Shown here in pieces: positions 1 through 6,459 of a DNA stretch of 16,518 bases. Each line of letters starts with the position of its first letter. Position 1 is the first letter of the stretch. Both the position numbers and the translations under genes were made by a program. The notes beneath the pieces were generated by a model, which worked only from the letters and a program-made list of their open reading frames with translations, was not told the DNA's origin and did not search any database. This DNA comes from Nitrospinota bacterium (lineage in GTDB: Bacteria > UBA8248): the NCBI GenBank assembly GCA_003506735.1, contig DNYS01000064.1, forward strand, positions 3,905-20,422, written 5' to 3'.

Positions 1-85
1 GGAAGGGAGGCGGATCGTCTCCACCCCCCTTCCCTGAATCCTGCCCCGGTTCACCGGCGCGCATAGAGTGCCGGGAGAGATTTCC

Positions 86-1102
86 CTAGAACCCTTTTAC
101 CACCTCTGCCGGCACGTTCACGCCGCGCTCTTTCCAGTAGCGCGCGGCGGCGGGATGGACCCAGATCTTGTGCTGTATGAGGGAGTTGAAGTTTCCGCCC
201 AGATCCCGCCAGTAGCGGGCTGTCTTGGTGAGCTGCTTGAGGTTTGCCGGGCTGGCGATCACCTTGAGCATATTGTAGACGGCGGCGTTGGACATCTGCT
301 TATGCGCGATCCACCACACGTCGTAGGCGATGGAGCGGGCGGGCGACTTCATTCCCCGCACTTCCTTCTGCACGGGAATGGTAACCGGCGAGTAGAACTT
401 GAATTTACTCGTGATTTTCTTCTGCTCCGCTACCGTCAGGCCGATGTAGCGGACCGCCTTGCGGATGGAAATACGGGTGACGGCCGGAATCGTAAAGGGG
501 GCGCCGGCCGAGCAGAAGACGTCGATCTGGCGGTCGCCGAGGGCGCGGCCCGCTGCGGAGAAGCCCAGATAGCGCGGCTTGATTTTCGAGGCCTTGGGGT
601 TGGCGTTGTTATAGAGCCCGAGGGTGGAGAAAATGTTCCGGCAGTTCACGTGGCTTCCCGTGCCCTGTTTGAGCAGGTTCACGACTTTTCCGGCCATGTC
701 GGAGAACGATTTCACCGGAGTGTCGGCCAGGACGGCGATGACCTGCGACTGTTTCCGCACGTTGGCGACGATGCGGAAGTCCTTGCTGGCCCCGTCCTTC
801 TTGAAGAGGCCGGTCCCGGTCCATGACTGGTAAACTTGGCCCACGTGGCCCCATGCGGTGGCGAACTCGCCCAGGCTCACCCGGCGCACGTTGGCGACCG
901 AACCCGCCGAGGGGGAGTACTGGAAGTAGAATTTTTTGCCAATTTTGCGGTTGAGAAGCTGGGTGCCGGCGCTGATGGAGGGGTGCCAGGCGCCGCCCGA
1001 GGGGCCGCCGCCGAAGCGGTAGCGCTCCGCCGCCATGGCCGGTGCCGAGGCGAACGCGGCGGCCACGGCGGCCGCGATCAGCAGAGTCGTTGTTCTTTTC
1101 AT
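86..1102 (-). CDS. TAXI-family TRAP transporter solute-binding protein
   Basis: A 338-residue exported protein. Residues 1-24 form a Sec signal peptide (Lys-Arg, a long Ala/Leu/Ile core, cleavage after AMA), so the mature protein should be periplasmic. The mature N-terminus carries the TAXI-type segment RYRFGGGPSGGAWHP, and the body resembles the two-lobed ligand-binding fold of TAXI receptors of TRAP transporters, at about the usual family length. Such receptors deliver small organic acids or amino acids to a fused DctQM-type membrane permease. That permease is not in the window; it could lie beyond position 1, since this gene reads towards the edge, or elsewhere. The ATG at 1100-1102 is preceded by GGAGGAG with 7 nt spacing, which fixes the start. 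Ligand cannot be read from sequence. Family call is confident, substrate unknown. Confidence 0.9.
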   Translation of the reverse strand: MKRTTTLLIAAAVAAAFASAPAMAAERYRFGGGPSGGAWHPSISAGTQLLNRKIGKKFYFQYSPSAGSVANVRRVSLGEFATAWGHVGQVYQSWTGTGLFKKDGASKDFRIVANVRKQSQVIAVLADTPVKSFSDMAGKVVNLLKQGTGSHVNCRNIFSTLGLYNNANPKASKIKPRYLGFSAAGRALGDRQIDVFCSAGAPFTIPAVTRISIRKAVRYIGLTVAEQKKITSKFKFYSPVTIPVQKEVRGMKSPARSIAYDVWWIAHKQMSNAAVYNMLKVIASPANLKQLTKTARYWRDLGGNFNSLIQHKIWVHPAAARYWKERGVNVPAEVVKGF

Positions 1103-1502
1103 GCGGAAACTCCTCCCGATAAAAGAATTGCCGGCTGATCAACTCTGTCCGCTGATTGGATTCCCAATGGGCGGCAGACCGGCGAAGGTGGAACCAAAAC
1201 GCAACAGAGACGATCCGGTGAAAATCGGATTATTCCAAACCGTTTCCTTCATGTGTGCATTATGTCAGCCATTATCGCCCGCCGGAGCGGAATGTCAAGA
1301 TCAAGAGTTCGAAGTTTGGCCCGGATCGGGTGGGCAGCCCGGCGGTAGTGTGCTAAGGGTTGATCCTCGCTGATCGCAAATAAACAAAGGGCTCCGGGCC
1401 CGTGGCGCCGCTGTTGGAGCGCTTTCCATTTCAACGGAAATTTCACTCTGTTTTTAGAATGGCCTTCCTCGCGTTTACGGGGCCATTCCGGGAGGAGGCG
1501 GC
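1103..1502. other. 400-bp divergent intergenic region
   Basis: No convincing gene is seen between the divergently transcribed receptor and oxidoreductase genes, so promoters for both should lie here, but no hexamer pair is strong enough to call. Three inverted repeats are visible: an imperfect hairpin at 1149-1174 (CCGC..ATTGG-attc-CCAAT..GCGG) about 47 nt upstream of the receptor start, a short one at 1213-1230 (ATCCG..CGGAT), and an 8-bp one at 1457-1464/1481-1488 (GAATGGCC..GGCCATTC) ending next to the Shine-Dalgarno of the oxidoreductase. Any of these could be operators or leader structure. A 65-codon minus-strand frame at 1249-1446 looks fortuitous. Confidence 0.6.
1457..1488 (+). promoter_or_regulatory. 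Leader inverted repeat abutting the ribosome-binding site
   Basis: GAATGGCC (1457-1464) and GGCCATTC (1481-1488) are perfect inverted repeats separated by 16 nt. The right arm touches the GGGAGGAGG Shine-Dalgarno at 1490-1498. As RNA it would be a stem next to the ribosome-binding site; as DNA it could be an operator. No regulator is identified. Confidence 0.35.
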
Positions 1503-2477
1503 ATGAAAGCGATTCAGGTTCACGAATTCGGCGGACCCGAAGTGATGAAATTCGAGGAGGCGGAGGAGCCTTCGGCCGGTCCGGGTCAGCTGCTTATCCA
1601 GGTGCGGGCGGCCGGGGTGAATCCGGTGGACACCACCTTCCGCTCGGGCGCTCATCCGCTCTCGAAATCCCTCAAACTTCCCTGGACGCCCGGAATCGAC
1701 GCGGCTGGCGAGGTGATCGAGGTGGGCGAGGGTGTTGAGGGGTTCGGGGCGGGGGACCGCGTGTTCGGGGCGGCCATGACCGGAAGCTATGCGGAAAAGA
1801 CCGCGCTGAACGGCCTGCGGACCGCCCGGATTCCCTCGAACCTCTCGTTCGAGGAGTGCGCCTCGTTCCCGGTGGTGCTCTATACGGCTTTTAACGCCGT
1901 TGTCGTCAAGGCTGGGATTCAGCCCGGCCAGACAATACTCGTCCACGCCGGCGCGGGGGGCGTGGGGTCGATGGCAATTCAGATCGCCAAGGCGGCCGGC
2001 GCCCGTGTCATCACGACGGTCAGTTCAAAGGAAAAGGCCGCCGTTGCCGAGTCGCTGGGCGCGGACGTGGTGGTGAACTACCGCGAGGAAGATTTCGCCG
2101 ACCGCTGCGTCGCCGAGAGTGGCGGGGTGGGGGTGGACGTGGTCATCGAGATGGTCTCGGCCGAGAATTTCGACGAAAGCTGCCGGGCGCTCAAAAAGGG
2201 CGGGACGATGGTGCTTCTGGGCGCCGGGACTGGAAAGAGCATGGTGGGTTCGGTCACCTACCCGCCCTTCTACTCGAAGGACATCGACGTGCGCGGGATG
2301 AGCCTCTTTAATACGGACGCCGTGTTCCCCGACATGATCCGTCAGGTGAACTACCTCCTCGAGCAGGGAAAGGTCCGCGCCCTCGTCGGCGAGGAGATCC
2401 CCCTCGCCGAGGCGGCGCGCGCCCACGAGGTTCTGATGACGGGCAAGGTGGCGGGAAAAATCGTTTTGAAGGTGTGA
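1503..2477 (+). CDS. Zinc-independent MDR oxidoreductase, quinone oxidoreductase-like (paralogue 1)
   Basis: A 324-residue cytoplasmic medium-chain dehydrogenase/reductase. The N-terminal GroES-like domain spans about residues 1-125 (start MKAIQVHEFGGPEV, then AAGVNPVDTTFRSG), followed by a Rossmann domain with the NADPH-binding loop AGAGGVG at 149-155. The C-terminus GKVAGKIVLKV is typical of NADPH:quinone reductase/zeta-crystallin-like enzymes. The catalytic- and structural-zinc cysteine clusters of alcohol dehydrogenases are not seen. Expected chemistry is NADPH-dependent reduction of a quinone or activated alkene; the substrate is not readable. ATG at 1503 follows GGGAGGAGG closely. It has two gap-free paralogues of identical length at 11051 and 12022. 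It is followed after 275 bp by a CoA-transferase and may share its transcript. Family sure, physiological role unknown. Confidence 0.92.
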   Translation: MKAIQVHEFGGPEVMKFEEAEEPSAGPGQLLIQVRAAGVNPVDTTFRSGAHPLSKSLKLPWTPGIDAAGEVIEVGEGVEGFGAGDRVFGAAMTGSYAEKTALNGLRTARIPSNLSFEECASFPVVLYTAFNAVVVKAGIQPGQTILVHAGAGGVGSMAIQIAKAAGARVITTVSSKEKAAVAESLGADVVVNYREEDFADRCVAESGGVGVDVVIEMVSAENFDESCRALKKGGTMVLLGAGTGKSMVGSVTYPPFYSKDIDVRGMSLFNTDAVFPDMIRQVNYLLEQGKVRALVGEEIPLAEAARAHEVLMTGKVAGKIVLKV

Positions 2478-2517
2478 CCCGTTTCAAAAGCAGCCGCGCG
2501 AGGAGATATGGGCGGGG

Positions 2518-2751
2518 TTGCGATTCGGCCGAAACGGGAGAGGGTGCATCTTTGAGTTGGAAAAATTCGGCGAAGTCGAAAAATTTGGCGAGGTCGAGAA
2601 TTTCGGCGAAGAGGAAAAAGTGGCCGGGGGTGGAGCGAGCACTTCTTCGTCCTTCTGGAGCGCGGCAATGAAAAGCTCGCCGGTGAAATCGAAATCGTGC
2701 GCGGGCGCTTCCGAGGGCCCACCGCCGGTCCGGCGCGCGCGGGAGGCCTGA
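2518..2751 (+). CDS. Possible small Glu-rich protein with hexapeptide repeat
   Basis: An open frame of 77 codons fills most of the gap between the oxidoreductase and the CoA-transferase. It contains three consecutive hexapeptides KFGEVE, KFGEVE and NFGEEE (about residues 16-33), followed by a Ser/Pro/Arg-rich tail without recognised domain. The first two 18-nt units differ at three bases, all third codon positions of this frame, which is what translation under selection would leave. Against it: the only start is TTG at 2518 with AGGAG 12 nt away, and the tail looks like unconstrained GC-rich translation. The stop at 2749-2751 sits just before the TTG of the CoA-transferase, so translational coupling is possible. 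I recognise no family; this could be a decayed remnant. Confidence 0.3.
   Translation: MRFGRNGRGCIFELEKFGEVEKFGEVENFGEEEKVAGGGASTSSSFWSAAMKSSPVKSKSCAGASEGPPPVRRAREA
2563..2616 (+). repeat. Three tandem copies of a degenerate 18-bp unit
   Basis: Units at 2563-2580 (AAATTCGGCGAAGTCGAA), 2581-2598 (AAATTTGGCGAGGTCGAG) and 2599-2616 (AATTTCGGCGAAGAGGAA) are head to tail. The local sequence is notably richer in A than its surroundings. Confidence 0.85.
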
Positions 2752-2752
2752 G

Positions 2753-3922
2753 TTGGGTGCGCTCGACGGGGTCCGCGTTCTCGACCTGACCCACTACGTG
2801 GCGGGGCCGTTCTGTACGCTCTTGCTGGCCGACGGCGGGGCGGACGTGGTGAAGATCGAACCGCCCGGCGGGGACACCATCCGCTACTTTCCCTCCACCC
2901 TCGAGGGAGGCAGCCGCCTCTTCCTCGGCCTCAACCGGAGCAAACGCAGCCTCGCCATCGATCTCAAGAAAAAGCGGGGCCGGGAGATCGTCCTCCGCAT
3001 GGCGGAGGGCGCCGACGTATTCATCGAGGGAAACCGCCCCGGCGTCGCCGATGATCTCGGGCTCGGCTACGAGACGCTCTCCCGAATCAACCCCCGGCTC
3101 GTCTACGCTTCTATCTCGGCCTACGGACAGAAGGGGCCCCTCCGGGCCCGGCGGGGGCTCGACCCCATTCTTCAGACCGACGCCGGAATTCCCTCCCAGC
3201 AGACCGAGAACGGCGAGCCCCGGCTGGTCCAGGGCCACTTCGTGGACTACTTCACCGGGGCGCTCGCGGTAAACGCCGTGACGATGGCGCTCCTAGAGCG
3301 CGAACGCACCGGGCGGGGCCAGTATATCGACGCCTGCCTGCTGGGGAGCGCCGCCGCCATGCAGATGGGCCGGCTCGTGTGGGCCTCCGAGCGCGAGCCG
3401 CTCGATAATGTGCGGGACGCCCTGAGCGACCGGATCGCGCGGATTTACGACTCGGCCGACGGGCGATTCTACGTGTACATGGACGCGGACGGTTTCTGGG
3501 AGCGGGCGCTGGACGTGCTGGGCCTGGAGGCGATGAAAAACGAGCCCGCCTACGCGACCCACCTCGGGCGCCACGCTGACCGCGATGCGATCATCGGCGA
3601 GGTGCAAAAAATTCTCATGGAAAAATCCGCGGACGAATGGGTCGTCCTTTTCCAGGAGGCCGGGGTTCCCAGCGCCAGGGTAAGGCCGTCCTCGGCCCTG
3701 CTCGAGGATGAGCAGATGCGCGCCATGGGTTTTTTGACCCGGGAAATCCACCCGGAACTCGGAACTCTCCAGATGATAGGGGCGCCCTACCGCCTCGATG
3801 CCGCCTCGACGCGGAAGGGCGCGCCCCCCCTCCTCGGCGAGCACACCGGCGAGGTTCTGGCCGAGGAAGGTTATTCGACCGGTGAGATCGCCGCCCTCCG
3901 CGATGAGGGTGTCGTTTATTAG
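2753..3922 (+). CDS. CaiB/BaiF family (class III) CoA-transferase
   Basis: A 389-residue cytoplasmic enzyme that should move CoA between carboxylic acids (for example oxalate, carnitine, mesaconate or aromatic acids in known members). Family hallmarks run in order: GVRVLDLTHYVAGPF at 6-20, ADGGADVVKIEPPGGD at 26-41, NRSKRSLAIDLK at 61-72, EGNRPGVADDLGLGY at 92-106, and GHFVDYFTG at 161-169, whose Asp165 corresponds to the catalytic aspartate that forms the acyl/CoA anhydride intermediate. ERTGRGQYIDACLL and the C-terminal GAPYRLDAAS segment are also typical. Length is normal. The start is TTG at 2753 with GGGAGG at 2741-2746, 6 nt away. The acid substrate cannot be deduced, since this family is broad and no dedicated acyl-CoA dehydrogenase or lyase is adjacent. 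The neighbouring oxidoreductase and hydrolase are compatible with a catabolic role. Confidence 0.93.
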   Translation: MGALDGVRVLDLTHYVAGPFCTLLLADGGADVVKIEPPGGDTIRYFPSTLEGGSRLFLGLNRSKRSLAIDLKKKRGREIVLRMAEGADVFIEGNRPGVADDLGLGYETLSRINPRLVYASISAYGQKGPLRARRGLDPILQTDAGIPSQQTENGEPRLVQGHFVDYFTGALAVNAVTMALLERERTGRGQYIDACLLGSAAAMQMGRLVWASEREPLDNVRDALSDRIARIYDSADGRFYVYMDADGFWERALDVLGLEAMKNEPAYATHLGRHADRDAIIGEVQKILMEKSADEWVVLFQEAGVPSARVRPSSALLEDEQMRAMGFLTREIHPELGTLQMIGAPYRLDAASTRKGAPPLLGEHTGEVLAEEGYSTGEIAALRDEGVVY

Positions 3923-3940
3923 TTTTCCTCCCGAGATTTA

Positions 3941-3955
3941 GTTCGGCCCCCGAAC
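3941..3955. repeat. Small perfect hairpin after the CoA-transferase
   Basis: GTTCGG-CCC-CCGAAC forms a 6-bp stem with a 3-nt loop 19 nt after the CoA-transferase stop. No T-run follows on the plus strand, so it does not qualify as a standard intrinsic terminator; it may stabilise the 3' end. Confidence 0.35.
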
Positions 3956-4040
3956 GGCTATCTTCGTTGATCTCTTCCATGGGTGGCCGTACCATTTGCC
4001 TGGTTTCTTATCCCATCGAGGCACCGACTCGGAACACTTC

Positions 4041-4075
4041 CACCGCCGGCGGCTTGCCGGCGCGGCTAGCCGGTG
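4041..4075 (+). promoter_or_regulatory. Structured leader upstream of the hydrolase
   Basis: Outer arms CACCG (4041-4045) and CGGTG (4071-4075) enclose a GCCGGC-ggctt-GCCGGC hairpin (4045-4061) and the palindrome GGCTAGCC (4064-4071). The parts overlap at their edges, so not all pairs can form together. It lies 12 nt before the ribosome-binding site of the hydrolase. No known riboswitch class is recognised. Confidence 0.3.
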
Positions 4076-4086
4076 CGGCTCTTTTC

Positions 4087-4091
4087 AGGAG
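4087..4091 (+). promoter_or_regulatory. Ribosome-binding site deciding the hydrolase start
   Basis: AGGAG lies 7 nt before ATG 4099. The frame is open further upstream (TTG 3967, ATG 3979), but those starts would translate the GC-hairpin leader into family-foreign sequence, so 4099 is preferred. Confidence 0.7.
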
Positions 4092-4098
4092 ATGTGCA

Positions 4099-5322
4099 AT
4101 GGCAATCCGGAAACTCAGAACCGAACGCGACAGCCAACAGTGGATGCTCGACCTGGCGCTCAACATGCGCGGGCGCGTGCAGAATTTCGAGCGCGACTAC
4201 CTGGAGGTCCCCGGCGGAAAGCGGGCGCACAACTATCAGATGCTCCCCAAGGTCTGGCGCGAATCGGCCGAGTTCCACGAGAAGCTCGCCAAAAAAGCCC
4301 AGGCCGAAGGGTTCAACCACACCGCCACCGAGCACTACGATCACGCCGTCGAGGCCTACCGGATGGCGCAGCACCCGATCTTCTACGACGACAACCCGGT
4401 GAAAATATATCTCTGCGATAAACTCAAGGAGATGGTGGACCGCCGCTCGGAGGTCGCCTCCTATCCCATCGAGCGCGTTCAGATTCCCTTCGACGACGGG
4501 AAGACGATCTCCTGCCTGCTCCATCTCCTGCCCGACCGGCGGAAGGCGCCCTGCATCATCTACGTTCCGGGCATGGACCAGACCAAGGAGTCGTTCCCCC
4601 ACGCGCGCCACAACGTGGCCGCCGAGCGGGGTTTCCACGTCATCACCATGGACGGCCCCGGACAGGGGGACTCGAACATCCAGAAGATCCGCGCGGTGGG
4701 GGACAATTACGAGCGCGCCGGCGCCGCCGTCATCGAATACCTGCTGGGGCGCGAGGAGGTCGAACCCTCGAAGATCGGCATCTACGGAATCAGCATGGGT
4801 AGCTTCTGGTCCCTCCGCCTCGCGAGCTACGACCGCCGGATCGCGGCCGTGGCGAGTGCCGTGGCCTGCTTCAACCCGAACAACACCATCTTCACCCAGT
4901 CCAGCCCCCGCTTTAAGCAGGTGTTCATGTACATGGCGGGCATATCGGACGAGGATGAATTCGACGAGATGGCCCGGACGATGACCGTCAAGGGCTACAT
5001 GGACAAGGTGGCGTGTCCCACCCTGCTCGTCACGGGCGAGTTCGATCCCCTCTGCCCGCTCGAGGACGCGATCGAGGTCTACAGCGATCTAACTTGCAAA
5101 AAGGAAATGTGGGTGTTCGAGAACCAGTTCCACCCGCTGGTGAACCTGACGAACCTGGGCGGGCTGGACAACCATCATTACATCCTCGATTGGCTCCACC
5201 GCGCCCTATTCGAGAGCAAGGTAAACGATGACCGGATCGCCTACGTGAAGGAAAACGGCGATGGGCCCTTCGGCGATTGCGAGTGGACGCCCCCCGTCGA
5301 GCCCGGGCAGACCTACTTCTAG
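4099..5322 (+). CDS. Alpha/beta hydrolase of the FrsA/pseudooxynicotine-hydrolase-like group
   Basis: A 407-residue protein with an N-terminal helical region (about 1-120) and an alpha/beta-hydrolase core. The nucleophile elbow is GISMGS with Ser232, the acid is probably Asp316 in GEFDPLCP, and the histidine His345 in NQFHPL, so the triad is complete. PGMDQTKE (157-164) fits the oxyanion-hole loop and DGPGQGDS (185-192) is typical of this group. The arrangement matches esterase-like or C-C bond hydrolases such as 2,6-dihydroxypseudooxynicotine hydrolase and FrsA-like proteins, rather than classical lipases; no signal peptide, so cytoplasmic. Substrate not readable. It stands 176 bp after the CoA-transferase with its own structured leader. 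ATG 4099 has AGGAG at 7 nt. Family confident, exact reaction unknown. Confidence 0.9.
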   Translation: MAIRKLRTERDSQQWMLDLALNMRGRVQNFERDYLEVPGGKRAHNYQMLPKVWRESAEFHEKLAKKAQAEGFNHTATEHYDHAVEAYRMAQHPIFYDDNPVKIYLCDKLKEMVDRRSEVASYPIERVQIPFDDGKTISCLLHLLPDRRKAPCIIYVPGMDQTKESFPHARHNVAAERGFHVITMDGPGQGDSNIQKIRAVGDNYERAGAAVIEYLLGREEVEPSKIGIYGISMGSFWSLRLASYDRRIAAVASAVACFNPNNTIFTQSSPRFKQVFMYMAGISDEDEFDEMARTMTVKGYMDKVACPTLLVTGEFDPLCPLEDAIEVYSDLTCKKEMWVFENQFHPLVNLTNLGGLDNHHYILDWLHRALFESKVNDDRIAYVKENGDGPFGDCEWTPPVEPGQTYF

Positions 5323-5431
5323 CCCGGCGGGCCATCTTCCACCTGGCGGGCCAGCCATTCATTAGAGGAGCCGGGGTGGGAGCCAGGCGCTCCGGGCTTC
5401 CGCCTCATTCCCGTTCGCCCCCATCGGCCCG

Positions 5432-5464
5432 AACGCGCGGCTCGCCCGCGCGCGTTTCATTTTC
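5432..5464 (+). terminator. Weak terminator-like hairpin
   Basis: AACGCGCG (5432-5439) and CGCGCGTT (5449-5456) form an 8-bp stem with a 9-nt loop, followed by a T-rich stretch TCATTTTC. It is close to the TTG start of the exporter gene (5483), so it may be partial termination or attenuation, or only GC-rich chance. Confidence 0.3.
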
Positions 5465-5482
5465 GAAACCCAGGGGTTCGCC

Positions 5483-6358
5483 TTGAACAACTATATCGCC
5501 ATCGGGCTGGCCATCTCCGCGGCGATAACATTCGGGGCGTTCAGCGTCATGGCCCGAAAGGCCATGCACCTGGGCAGCGCCCTTTCGGCCTCGCTGATTT
5601 CCGTCGTGGTCGGCCTGCCGGTGATGTTCGCCCTTTCTCTCTATTTCTCGGATTGGGGAAAACTCACCTGGGAGGCGGTCCTTTGGTTCTCGCTGACCGG
5701 GTTTCTGGCTCCCGGCCTGGCGCGCCCGCTGGTCTACCTCGCCATCAAGTATGTCGGGGTGGGCCGGGCGATGCCGCTGATCACGATGACCCCGTTCCTC
5801 TCGACGATGGTGGCGATCCTCTGGCTGCGCGAGCGGCCGGGCCCGGCCATTTTCGGGGCCACCGCCCTGGTGGTTTCGGGGTGTTTTCTCATCGCCCTCA
5901 AACCCGAGCGCGACAGGGACTGGCGGCGGATTTTTCTCCTCCTTCCGGTCGCGCATTCGATCGTCATGGCCTTCGCCTCGACGTCGCGCCGGTTTTCCCT
6001 TTTGCTGTTCCCGGACATTCTAATCGGCATCATCATCGCGAGCCTCGCGTCCTTGCCCGCCTTGCTCGTGTTCCTGCCGTTCCTTCCCCCCGAGGAGCGG
6101 TGGCGCATCGAGCCGGGCGGCCACAAGATGATGATTCTCACCGGGCTCCTCAATTCGCTCTCGTTCCTCGTCTTCTTTTCGGCCTTCCAGTTCGGGGCGG
6201 TCTCCATCGTCGTCCCGATCGGCTACGCCGCGCCGCTGTTCGCCCTCATCTTCACCCGGATCTGGCTCCGGGACGAGGAAATCCTGACCTGGCAGAAGTG
6301 GGTGGGCGCCATCGCCTTGTTCCTCGGGGTGGTCCTGATCGCCGTGAACGCGCCCTGA
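5483..6358 (+). CDS. EamA/DMT-superfamily transporter
   Basis: A 291-residue integral inner-membrane protein with about ten hydrophobic segments arranged as two five-helix EamA repeats, the usual size of drug/metabolite exporters. Each repeat ends with the expected pattern: PLITMTPFLSTMVAILWLRERP in the first (about residues 98-119) and IVVPIGYAAPLFALIFTRIW in the second, where the acidic/basic loop after the helix precedes the last helix. A charged stretch (ERDRDWRR) separates the halves. Transport direction and substrate cannot be read. The start is TTG at 5483, supported by AGGGG at 5472-5476 with 6 nt spacing; the next Met (residue 23) would remove most of the first helix. It follows the hydrolase by 160 bp and could export a product of that cluster, which is inference. 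Confidence 0.9.
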   Translation: MNNYIAIGLAISAAITFGAFSVMARKAMHLGSALSASLISVVVGLPVMFALSLYFSDWGKLTWEAVLWFSLTGFLAPGLARPLVYLAIKYVGVGRAMPLITMTPFLSTMVAILWLRERPGPAIFGATALVVSGCFLIALKPERDRDWRRIFLLLPVAHSIVMAFASTSRRFSLLLFPDILIGIIIASLASLPALLVFLPFLPPEERWRIEPGGHKMMILTGLLNSLSFLVFFSAFQFGAVSIVVPIGYAAPLFALIFTRIWLRDEEILTWQKWVGAIALFLGVVLIAVNAP

Positions 6359-6376
6359 GGGTCGGCCCGACCGCCG

Positions 6377-6413
6377 CCCCCCCCCTTGACTCCTGGCGAA
6401 TCGGTGAAAAAAT
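6377..6413 (+). promoter_or_regulatory. Candidate promoter of the DnaJ-like gene, preceded by a C9 tract
   Basis: TTGACT (6386-6391) is a 5/6 match to the -35 consensus. A 16-nt spacer leads to AAAAAT (6408-6413), a 4/6 match to the -10. Nine C residues (6377-6385) directly abut the -35 box. The predicted transcription start is about 40 nt upstream of TTG 6460. Confidence 0.35.
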
Positions 6414-6445
6414 AGGGGGGCGGGCGCATTTCGCGCCTCCGCCCG

Positions 6446-6452
6446 AAGGAGG
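6446..6452 (+). promoter_or_regulatory. Ribosome-binding site deciding a TTG start
   Basis: AAGGAGG, near-perfect complement to the 16S 3' end, lies 7 nt before TTG 6460. It fixes the start of the DnaJ-like gene even though its frame stays open about 800 nt upstream through the exporter gene. Confidence 0.8.
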
Positions 6453-6459
6453 GAGCCCC

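Noticed and set aside
1249..1446. A 65-codon minus-strand frame in the large intergenic region
   Set aside because: No ribosome-binding site, no recognisable motif and no conserved-looking composition; probably chance.
2563..2616. Short repeats considered as a CRISPR array
   Set aside because: The units are contiguous without spacers and only 18 nt long; the other tandem repeats in the window are likewise spacerless and no cas gene is present.
2351..3238. A 295-codon minus-strand frame spanning the gap and part of the CoA-transferase
   Set aside because: It is antisense to two confident genes and shows no domain; its composition is that of shadow translation.
3967..4098. N-terminal extension of the hydrolase by 44 codons
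   Set aside because: No ribosome-binding site at TTG 3967; the stretch translates a GC-hairpin leader, while ATG 4099 has AGGAG at 7 nt.
5653..6459. A 269-codon upstream extension of the DnaJ-like frame
   Set aside because: It overlaps the exporter gene in another frame, and the AAGGAGG plus TTG at 6460 gives a natural start for the J domain.
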